Of a stretch of 11,889 bases of DNA, positions 5,788 to 11,889 are shown piece by piece. The position numbers and the translations under genes were made by a program. The notes under the pieces are model-generated. The model did not search any database, was not told the origin of the DNA, and saw only the letters and a program-made list of their open reading frames with translations. Each line of letters begins with the position of its first letter. Positions within the stretch are counted from its first letter, which is position 1. The stretch spans positions 1 through 11,889 of the forward strand of contig JAOZOL010000056.1 in NCBI GenBank assembly GCA_029933295.1, given 5' to 3'. The stretch is from Desulfobacterales bacterium. Lineage in GTDB: Bacteria > Desulfobacterota > Desulfobacteria > Desulfobacterales > Desulfosalsimonadaceae.

Positions 5788-8166
5788 TCAAGCAACCGTT
5801 TTTCCATCCAAAACATTCCTGACCGTGGTGGCGAGTTTTTTAAATGTCAACGGCTTAAAAATAAATGCTTTAAGGCCGTTTTTTTTGGCAATGACTTCAT
5901 CAATCTGGGGATTATATCCCGTACATAAAATTATCGGAATATCCGGTCTGGTTTCCAGTATTTTTTTTGAAAAAACATCGCCGTTCATCCCGGGCATTGT
6001 CATATCCGTAATGACAAGATCAAATTTTTGCGGATGATTTTTAAAAAGATCCAAAGCGCCTGCGCCATTGATGCACGTTTCCACCGAATACCCCAGATAT
6101 TCGAGCATTTCTTTTCCTGTTTCAATAATTGTTTCTTCGTCATCAACAAGCAGAATATATTCTTTCCCCACCGGCAACAATGAATCAACCATGGGCCCCG
6201 TACTTTTACGAATCGCAGTATTATTGATCATCGGCAAATAAATAAAAAAATCCGTCCCCCTGCCCGGTTCACTGGAAAATGTAATAGCACCGCCGTGTTT
6301 TTTTACAATGCTCTGGGCGACCGCAAGCCCCAGGCCGGTTCCCACGCCTTTTGCCTTTGTTGTATAATATGGATCAAAAATACGTTTTTTATCTTCCGGT
6401 TTGATACCATGCCCGGTATCACTGATGCACACCTTTACATATTTACCGGGTTTAATGGCAGCAAGGTCGCCCTTTAAATTTGATTCTATAATTTCCGCAT
6501 CAACGCTAACGGACAGTGCCCCGCCTTTGTCCATCATGGCCTGGCCCGCATTGGTCACCAGATTCATAATAACCTGATTTATCTGAACAGGATCTGCTTC
6601 AATTAAACAGACTTCTTTTTTTAAATTCTTTTTAATCTCAACAGATGATGGTATTGTTGATTTTAACATTGTTAACACATCAAGCACGATATTATTGATA
6701 TCAATGGGCTTGCGACGTTGTTCGGCCTGACGGCTGATGGAAAGAATCTGGCGAACCAGCTCTTTTGCCCGGTTGGCAGCCTTAAACTCTTCTTCAAGAT
6801 ACTTGGAAACTTTATTGCCGGGCTCAACGTAAATCCTGCTTAATTCGATATATCCCAGGATTGCTGAAAGAATATTATTAAAATCATGGGCAATGCCGCC
6901 GGCAAGGGTTCCGATCGCCTCCATTTTCTGTGCCTGAACCAATTGAGCTTCAAGGGTTCTCTGGGGCGTAATATCATGATAAACGGTTAATGTGTAAAAC
7001 TTGTCTTTAATATGAATCAGTTTCGAATACAATTGAACCTGAATAGACTTCATATCTTTAATTTTATGGGAGATTTCATAACCGGCAACCTCTCCGTTTT
7101 CGACTAATAAATCGATAAACTGCTGTCGATCTTCGGCCGGGAATCCCAAATCCAGAAAATCTTTTCCGATAATTTCATTTCTTGAATATTGTAATGTTTC
7201 GCAAAATTTTTGATTCACGTCCAAAAACATACCGTTGAGATCCGTAAAAGAAATCGGCTGGGGTGACAGGTTAAAAAGATGCCTGAATTTTATTTCACTT
7301 TCACGAAGTGCTTCTTCCACTTTTTTCTGATCAGATAAATCCGTTGCAACACCTATAAAACCGACAACCCGTCCATTTTCATCCTTTTGAAGAGTTGTTG
7401 TCATATGTGTTGAAAACAATGTGCCGTCTGATCGTTTATGACCGATTTCTCCGCTGTTATAACCCATTCGCAATACTTTTTTATTAAACGGAATCACTTC
7501 TCTGGCATTCTGATCATCATCATGAAATACACTTAAATGCTTTCCAATCAAATCCCGGGGAGAATATCCATGCATATCCGCCCAAGCCTGATTGACATAT
7601 GTGATAATCCCGTTTAAATCAGCCGCAGCAACCCCCTCCCCGATCTGTCCAGCAATATTGATTAACCGATACAGCCGGTGTTCGGTTTTTTTACGCTCGG
7701 AAATTTCACTCACAAAAATCAATAAATGGGTTTTCCCGGAAAGCACAATTTTCCGCATACGTATTTCAACCCATAGTTTTTTTCCGGATTGTACACTTAG
7801 CTGCAAATCATATGTCTGGGGAGACCCTTTGAGTGCTTCTGTTATGGCAAGTCTGGCATTATTTAAAGCATTACCCCCGCCGCCTGAACAAATGGTTTCT
7901 AAATCCAGATGATAAAGTTCCTCGGGGGTATACCCGAAAATAACTGACAAGGCAGGGTTAAAATCAATGATTTTTTCGCTTTCAGGATCATAAAGAATAA
8001 TCGCATCAGCAGCCGCTTCGTAGATTGCCTTAAACCGGTTGCTTTTCTGCTGGTGGGTAGCAGCGCTCTGTCTTAAACAGCGGCGAAGCCTGAGATTCCA
8101 CACAAGCAAAAAAACCAATGGAATAGTAATGCAAATATATGAAGCGATAACTATGGGGGCGTCCAT
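5788..8166 (-). CDS. Three-PAS hybrid sensor histidine kinase with C-terminal receiver
   Basis: Inner-membrane sensor kinase that would phosphorylate its own histidine and pass the phosphate to its attached receiver. Domains: one N-terminal membrane helix at about residues 5-24; PAS1 about 44-158 (with an unusual four-Gly run at 95-98), PAS2 about 165-283, PAS3 about 291-403; HisKA with G-G-I-A-H-D-F-N-N, phospho-acceptor His427; HATPase with N-box M-N-L-V-T-N-A (534-540), G1 DTGHGI (583-588), F-box IFDPYYTTK (596-604) and G2 GVGTGLGLA (607-615); and a receiver from about 668 with acidic pair D675/D676, phospho-acceptor D721, T749 and K771. All catalytic residues are present. No HPt or output domain is attached, so a separate partner is needed. 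The ATG lies 4 nt after the asd stop, with no clear ribosome binding site, implying coupling to asd. No periplasmic sensor loop exists; sensing is probably cytoplasmic. Confidence 0.95.
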   Translation of the reverse strand: MDAPIVIASYICITIPLVFLLVWNLRLRRCLRQSAATHQQKSNRFKAIYEAAADAIILYDPESEKIIDFNPALSVIFGYTPEELYHLDLETICSGGGGNALNNARLAITEALKGSPQTYDLQLSVQSGKKLWVEIRMRKIVLSGKTHLLIFVSEISERKKTEHRLYRLINIAGQIGEGVAAADLNGIITYVNQAWADMHGYSPRDLIGKHLSVFHDDDQNAREVIPFNKKVLRMGYNSGEIGHKRSDGTLFSTHMTTTLQKDENGRVVGFIGVATDLSDQKKVEEALRESEIKFRHLFNLSPQPISFTDLNGMFLDVNQKFCETLQYSRNEIIGKDFLDLGFPAEDRQQFIDLLVENGEVAGYEISHKIKDMKSIQVQLYSKLIHIKDKFYTLTVYHDITPQRTLEAQLVQAQKMEAIGTLAGGIAHDFNNILSAILGYIELSRIYVEPGNKVSKYLEEEFKAANRAKELVRQILSISRQAEQRRKPIDINNIVLDVLTMLKSTIPSSVEIKKNLKKEVCLIEADPVQINQVIMNLVTNAGQAMMDKGGALSVSVDAEIIESNLKGDLAAIKPGKYVKVCISDTGHGIKPEDKKRIFDPYYTTKAKGVGTGLGLAVAQSIVKKHGGAITFSSEPGRGTDFFIYLPMINNTAIRKSTGPMVDSLLPVGKEYILLVDDEETIIETGKEMLEYLGYSVETCINGAGALDLFKNHPQKFDLVITDMTMPGMNGDVFSKKILETRPDIPIILCTGYNPQIDEVIAKKNGLKAFIFKPLTFKKLATTVRNVLDGKTVA

Positions 8167-8170
8167 GATA

Positions 8171-9286
8171 CTATGAGCAATTTTCGAGAATGATTTTTAA
8201 CGTTCTCCGAATGGGCTCTGCGGCACCCCAGAGGAGCTGATCGCCAACCGTAAATAACGTCAGATATTGTGGGCCGATATTTAACTTTCTGATTCTCCCC
8301 ACAGGAATATCCAGTTTACCGGTTACTGCGGCAGGCGTCAGGTACTTGATACTGTCTTCTTTTGTGTTTGGTATCACTTTTACCCAATCATTGGCATCCG
8401 CGATGATTGATTCGACTTCGTCAATGGGCAAATCCTCGGTTAATTTGATGGTTAATGCCTGGCTGTGACAGCGCATGGAACCAATACGGACACAGATGCC
8501 ATCGATGGGTATGGGCGGATCTGTTTGAAGAATTTTATTTGTTTCAGCATACCCTTTCCACTCTTCGCGGGACTGACCGCTTTCCAGTGGTGTATCAATC
8601 CAGGGGATAACACTTCCGGCAAGGGGAACACCAAAATAATCAACCGGAAATGAGCTGCTTTCCATTGTTTCAGTGACACGTCGGTCAAGCGCTAAAATAG
8701 CCGAGGACGAATCAGACAGCCCTCCCTCCCCGGCGTGTCCGATTTGGGCCATCTGCTTCACCAGTTCCCGCATATTATTCGCTCCGGCACCTGAAGCTGC
8801 CTGGTAAGTCATGGACGTCAGCCACTCAATATATCCTTTTTGAAACAGCCCGCCCACCGCCATCAACATCAGGCTGACCGTACAGTTTCCGCCGATATAA
8901 TTTTTTATCCCTTTTGCAATAGCATTGTCCATGATATTGCGATTAACAGGATCAAGCACAACAATACTGTCATCGTTCATTCGAAGCGTTGAAGCCGCGT
9001 CTATCCAATAGCCATTCCACCCTGAAGCATGAAGTTCAGGATATACTTTTTGTGTATAACTTCCGCCCTGACAGGTAACGATGATATCCATTTGAGAAAG
9101 GATTTTAATATCAAATGCGTCCTGAAGCGGCGGAATGTCCATTCCGATATTTGGCCCCTTCTCGCCTATTTGTGAAGTGGATGCAAAAAGCGCTTCAAAA
9201 CCGTTAAAATCATTCTCCGCCCGCATTCTGTCCATAAGGACGGAACCGACCATGCCCCGCCAGCCTATGAATCCGACTTTTAACAT
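8171..9286 (-). CDS. asd: Aspartate-semialdehyde dehydrogenase
   Basis: Cytoplasmic NADP-dependent enzyme that reduces aspartyl phosphate to aspartate semialdehyde, the branch step to lysine, diaminopimelate, threonine and methionine. Visible: the N-terminal nucleotide-binding G-W-R-G-M-V-G-S-V-L (8-17), the catalytic cysteine in G-G-N-C-T-V-S (Cys135), Gln162 in M-T-Y-Q-A-A-S-G-A-G-A, Arg267 and the catalytic His274 in R-I-G-S-M-R-C-H. Numbering of these residues agrees with the E. coli enzyme, and 371 residues is the normal length of the long proteobacterial form. ATG 9286 has GAGGG upstream at good spacing. It is the first gene of a minus-strand unit with the hybrid kinase, driven by the promoter at 9374-9401. 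No other lysine, threonine or methionine pathway gene is in the window. Confidence 0.98.
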   Translation of the reverse strand: MLKVGFIGWRGMVGSVLMDRMRAENDFNGFEALFASTSQIGEKGPNIGMDIPPLQDAFDIKILSQMDIIVTCQGGSYTQKVYPELHASGWNGYWIDAASTLRMNDDSIVVLDPVNRNIMDNAIAKGIKNYIGGNCTVSLMLMAVGGLFQKGYIEWLTSMTYQAASGAGANNMRELVKQMAQIGHAGEGGLSDSSSAILALDRRVTETMESSSFPVDYFGVPLAGSVIPWIDTPLESGQSREEWKGYAETNKILQTDPPIPIDGICVRIGSMRCHSQALTIKLTEDLPIDEVESIIADANDWVKVIPNTKEDSIKYLTPAAVTGKLDIPVGRIRKLNIGPQYLTLFTVGDQLLWGAAEPIRRTLKIILENCS

Positions 9287-9341
9287 GATAAAACCCTCTC
9301 AAAATGATTGTTTTTCAATTCTTTCTCAGTTCCCTGACCCC

Positions 9342-9359
9342 AGATCAATACATTGATCT
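9342..9359. promoter_or_regulatory. Palindromic operator-like site or leader hairpin of asd
   Basis: Perfect inverted repeat AGATCAAT-AC-ATTGATCT (8-bp arms, 2-bp centre). It lies about 8 to 25 nt downstream of the predicted asd start, where a repressor would block the promoter. In RNA it would form a 7-bp stem with a 4-base loop. No T-tract follows on the minus strand, so it is not an intrinsic terminator. The binding factor is unknown. Confidence 0.55.
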
Positions 9360-9373
9360 TTCATTTTTATATT

Positions 9374-9401
9374 GTTATAGTGTTTTCCGTTTATTTGTCA
9401 A
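9374..9401 (-). promoter_or_regulatory. Sigma-70-type promoter of asd
   Basis: On the minus strand a consensus -35 TTGACA (9396-9401) is followed after 16 bp by TATAAC (9374-9379), five of six bases of the -10 consensus. Predicted transcription start is near 9367, about 80 nt before the asd ATG. Confidence 0.75.
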
Positions 9402-9438
9402 TGTTTAACATAAGCATTGAGTTTGGTTTGTGTTGTTT

Positions 9439-9460
9439 GATATACGTAATATTCGATATC
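9439..9460. repeat. Imperfect dyad in the gspF upstream region
   Basis: GATAT-A-CG (9439-9446) and CGATATC (9454-9460) form an inverted repeat with one extra base in the left arm and a 7-base AT centre. It lies 56 bp before the gspF start and about 40 bp upstream of the asd -35, so it could bind a regulator of either gene. It is short enough to be chance. Confidence 0.3.
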
Positions 9461-9515
9461 ACCAACGCATGCAATTATAACATTTAAATTCCTTATAAAG
9501 ACATCTGGTAAAAAA

Positions 9516-10745
9516 ATGCCTATATATGAATATAACGCCTTAGACATAAAAGGAAAGAATGTAACGGATATCATCGATGCGGACAGCATGACAACTGCGC
9601 GTCAGAAACTTCGATCGAAAAAAATATATCCGACTGCTATAAAGGAAGTCTATGATACGGCTTTAAAGCAGGGGAACAAATCATCAGTTTTGCCGAAAAT
9701 TTTTTCGCCAAAGGTGAAACAGACGGAACTGGCAATGATGACCCGGCAGCTTGCCACATTGATCACTGCCGGCTTTCCCCTTGTTTCTGCGATATATACC
9801 CTGATACCGCAAACCGGTTCTCAAATATTCAAACAGATTTTATCCCAGATTAAGGATTCCATTGAAGAAGGGACCAGTTTTGCCGAAGCATTAGCCCAAT
9901 ATCCCGAAACATTTTCCGAAATGTATATTAATATGGTACGTTCCGGCGAATCATCCGGAACCCTGGAGCTGGTTCTGGAGCGTCTTGCCGACATCAATGA
10001 AAAACAACAGGAGCTGAATAACCAGATCCGTTCTGCGTTAACCTATCCGGTTATGATGCTTATTTTATGCGTGCTTGTACTGTATTTTCTTCTTGCATAC
10101 GTTGTTCCGAGAATTACGTCTATTTTCACTGATATGGGCCAGGCCCTTCCGGCACCCACACGCTTTCTCATTGCCCTCAGCGAGCTCTTTCAATCTGGAT
10201 GGTGGGTGATACTGATCGGCATTTTGATGGTATTTATAGGGATAAAAAGACTAAAAAAATCCGAAAAAGGAATGTACTGGTATGATAAAACCAAATTATC
10301 ATTGCCGGGAGTAGGAACGTTAACCATAAAACTTTCAATTGCCCGCTTTGCAAGAACCCTGGGAACCCTTCTGGAAAACGGCGTTTCATTGCTCCAGGCG
10401 TTAAAAATAGTAAAAAATATTGTCGGCAATCAGATTATTGCCGATTCCATTGAAAATGCCGCCAATGAGGTGGAAAAAGGAAGAGGACTTGGCAAATCAT
10501 TGAATGAATTGCATATTTTTCCGCATATTTCAATTCAGATGATTCAAGTAGGGGAACAGAGCGGGGAACTCGAAACCATGCTGGGCAAAATCGCAGACAT
10601 CTATGAGAATGAAGTGGAGACTACCGTCGTGGGAATGAGCGCTTTGCTGGAACCGCTTATCATCTTATTTATGGGCGCCATCGTACTGTTTATTGTTCTT
10701 TCCATCATGCTTCCGATTTTTGAAATGAATCAACTGGTCGGATAA
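9516..10745 (+). CDS. gspF: GspF/PilC-family inner-membrane platform protein
   Basis: Polytopic inner-membrane protein that connects the assembly ATPase to pseudopilus or pilus growth in type II secretion or type IV pilus machines. Visible: the N-terminal M-P-I-Y-E-Y-N-A-L-D-I-K-G-K start typical of the family; two T2SSF repeats at about residues 70-193 and 273-395, each with an M-T-R-Q-L-A-T-L or F-A-R-T-L-G-T-L opening and a G-E-x-S-G motif (144-148 and 346-350); membrane helices at about 176-197, 224-243 and 377-400; and a C-terminal L-L-E-P-L-I-I (377-383) ending L-P-I-F-E-M-N-Q-L. The ending favours GspF over PilC, but I cannot exclude PilC. Length 409 is normal. There is no good ribosome binding site at ATG 9516. 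No gspE, gspD, gspG or pil gene is adjacent: asd diverges on the left and the TPR gene converges on the right, so it is a stand-alone copy here. Confidence 0.92.
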   Translation: MPIYEYNALDIKGKNVTDIIDADSMTTARQKLRSKKIYPTAIKEVYDTALKQGNKSSVLPKIFSPKVKQTELAMMTRQLATLITAGFPLVSAIYTLIPQTGSQIFKQILSQIKDSIEEGTSFAEALAQYPETFSEMYINMVRSGESSGTLELVLERLADINEKQQELNNQIRSALTYPVMMLILCVLVLYFLLAYVVPRITSIFTDMGQALPAPTRFLIALSELFQSGWWVILIGILMVFIGIKRLKKSEKGMYWYDKTKLSLPGVGTLTIKLSIARFARTLGTLLENGVSLLQALKIVKNIVGNQIIADSIENAANEVEKGRGLGKSLNELHIFPHISIQMIQVGEQSGELETMLGKIADIYENEVETTVVGMSALLEPLIILFMGAIVLFIVLSIMLPIFEMNQLVG

Positions 10746-10760
10746 ATAAACCAGGCCGGG

Positions 10761-11753
10761 TCAAAACCGATAGACCAACCCCAACAAAAATTTTTTCGCA
10801 TTCGCATCAAAAAATATATTGAACTTTAATTTTTTTTCCATGGAATGAATATATTCTGTTCGTTTTGCTTTGTTGTATTTATGCGCAGACGATACTCCGC
10901 CATATATACTGCCCGTATAAAATCCCAGCTCAACTGCCGAGACGATTCCGCCGAGCGCATACAAATTTTCATCAAAACTTTCGTATGCCCCGTAAATTAA
11001 AGCGCTGTTTACAACAAATGCTACGAGGGCATCCTGGTATCTTCCGCAATACAGATACCCGCCTCCCGGAACGATCGATAATAATCCGGCAACCAGCGGA
11101 TCTTTTTGAGGAATATTTTTAAATCCATCCATTTGATCATTTAATAATTCCATTTCAAAAATCTGCTGATTGGGTTTAGTGATATTATCAAAAAAACTGC
11201 GAGCCTGATTTACATCGCCCGATTCAATAAAAAGCCACCCTATCCGGTAATAAATTTTATCTCTTCGATTAATATCTTTGGTAATGGAAAGCATATAATG
11301 AAGACTGTCTACAGCAGCCCTGATGTCATTTAACTTCTCATAAACCTGACTGATCATAAGCCCGCTGTTAAATCCGATTTCGCTGGAAAAAGATTTTTCC
11401 TGTACTTTAACAAAATAATCAAGCGCCTCTTTAAAATCTTTTGTATAAAAATACGATAATCCGATTTTATATTCAGCCGTCACGACCCTTTCATCATCCG
11501 GAAAAAAGTATACAAACCGTTTGAATTCTTCTACGGCACTTGAATACTCTTTATGATTAAAAAGATGTTCGGCGTATTCAAGCTGTTGATCAGGGTCAGA
11601 TTGATCGTTTAATGGATCTGCTAAAACAGGTGATATGCTGATAATAGCCCATAAAATCATAAAAAAAATTAAAATGAAAAGGTAAGGGCAATAAAAGTGT
11701 GTTTGTGTGCGGGGGAGTTGTGAACGCCTCATAATACCGTTTTTCATCACCAC
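10761..11753 (-). CDS. Secreted TPR protein with hydrophobic C-terminal domain
   Basis: Unnamed envelope protein. Visible: a hydrophobic signal segment at about residues 23-44 with a likely signal-peptidase site after P-V-L-A (A45); TPR-like helical repeats from about 56 to 200 (A-E-H-L-F-N-H-K-E-Y-S-S-A-V-E-E-F, then Y-K-I-G-L-S-Y-F-Y-T-K-D-F-K-E-A-L and Y-Y-R-I-G-W-L-F-I-E-S-G-D); then a hydrophobic domain at about 219-290 opening with L-L-S-I-V-P-G-G-G-Y-L-Y-C-G-R-Y-Q-D-A-L, a P-G-x-G-Y-x-Y-x-G-x-Y motif known to me from TPR/DUF5683-like envelope proteins. It ends in phenylalanine. The first two codons are GTG (11753, 11750); ATG 11747 (residue 3) or ATG 11732 (residue 8) are equally possible, and none has a clear ribosome binding site. 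Stops converge on gspF 15 nt apart. Likely role: protein-protein scaffold in the envelope; function not deducible. Confidence 0.75.
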   Translation of the reverse strand: MVMKNGIMRRSQLPRTQTHFYCPYLFILIFFMILWAIISISPVLADPLNDQSDPDQQLEYAEHLFNHKEYSSAVEEFKRFVYFFPDDERVVTAEYKIGLSYFYTKDFKEALDYFVKVQEKSFSSEIGFNSGLMISQVYEKLNDIRAAVDSLHYMLSITKDINRRDKIYYRIGWLFIESGDVNQARSFFDNITKPNQQIFEMELLNDQMDGFKNIPQKDPLVAGLLSIVPGGGYLYCGRYQDALVAFVVNSALIYGAYESFDENLYALGGIVSAVELGFYTGSIYGGVSSAHKYNKAKRTEYIHSMEKKLKFNIFFDANAKKFLLGLVYRF

Positions 11754-11889
11754 GGGTTATTTAAAAATATCGTAACCGTTCAGGGCTCAGCTGCGGAGCC
11801 GTCAACTATTACACTGTAAGCGATCACAGGGTGCCGTAGATGCGCGGCGCCGAGCGCGCAGACGTACTTTTTGTACTTCAAGTGCTCGG
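11754..11889. repeat. GC-rich hairpin-bearing intergenic repeat-like stretch (cut by window end)
   Basis: This 136-bp end region has no convincing gene and several inverted repeats. GGCTC (11784-11788) pairs with GAGCC (11796-11800). CCGAGCGC (11850-11857) pairs with GTGCTCGG (11882-11889) with one wobble. Inside that, GTAC-TTTTT-GTAC (11864-11876) forms the hairpin tip. The arms reach the last base, so the element continues beyond the window. Its GC content is well above that of the flanking gene, and the layout resembles dispersed hairpin repeats between genes. Confidence 0.5.

Noticed and set aside
5663..6037. 124-codon plus-strand open frame running through the inverted repeat into the kinase gene
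   Set aside because: Most of it is antisense to the receiver domain of the kinase, and its start lies in the repeat element. There is no ribosome binding site or family match.
7592..7912. 106-codon plus-strand open frame inside the kinase gene
   Set aside because: Antisense shadow of the first and second PAS domains; no independent signals.
9287..9367. Lysine riboswitch in the asd leader
   Set aside because: The predicted leader is only about 80 nt and contains one simple palindrome, too short for the multi-helix lysine aptamer.
9398..9589. 63-codon minus-strand open frame overlapping the gspF start and the asd upstream region
   Set aside because: It covers the asd -35 region and the start of a secure gene, has no ribosome binding site, and its composition reads as chance translation of AT-rich DNA.

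Overview
The window (moderate to low GC, many NtrC-type and PAS/histidine-kinase signalling genes, an MCE-type lipid transport pair and a GspF-like secretion protein) looks like a chromosomal segment of a Gram-negative bacterium. It most resembles Desulfobacterota of the Desulfobacterales type. That placement is an inference from gene content and style; no rRNA or marker gene is present to prove it. No tRNA, rRNA, CRISPR array, intact transposase or prophage gene is visible.

Layout. Positions 54-1699 (+) hold the end of an MCE/Mla-type ABC lipid transporter operon: an MlaD-like substrate-binding protein followed by its PqiC-like auxiliary lipoprotein. These converge on a minus-strand series that reads from right to left: asd (9286-8171), a three-PAS hybrid histidine kinase 4 nt downstream (8166-5788), a structured inverted-repeat element (5605-5751), a nitroreductase (5555-5013), a LysE-family exporter 2 nt downstream (5010-4300), a heptanucleotide tandem repeat (4218-4256), a PAS-PAS sigma-54 activator with no receiver domain (4207-2345), and a small unknown 74-codon gene (1959-1735). 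Divergent from asd is a stand-alone gspF-like gene (9516-10745, +). It converges on a TPR protein with a membrane-embedded C-terminus (11753-10761, -). The right edge (11754-11889) is a GC-rich, hairpin-rich, repeat-like stretch cut by the window end.

How the parts may work together. The most interesting local circuit is at 1735-4207. The 385-bp AT-rich gap after the sigma-54 activator gene carries an almost ideal -24/-12 sigma-54 promoter on the minus strand (2067-2083), with exact GG-N10-GC spacing. It points at the 74-codon gene, which has a perfect AGGAGG ribosome binding site. About 140 bp upstream of the predicted start lies a perfect 7-bp dyad (2186-2203), flanked by two smaller dyads, where an enhancer for a bacterial enhancer-binding protein would be expected. 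The simplest reading is a one-component PAS-sensing sigma-54 switch driving one small, unrecognised protein. The activator's own expression may be tunable: there is a 7-bp tandem repeat just before its start codon and two A7 tracts in its first codons.

The asd operon has a clear sigma-70 promoter (TTGACA-N16-TATAAC, 9374-9401) with a perfect 8+2+8 palindrome just after the predicted start point, a likely operator or leader hairpin.
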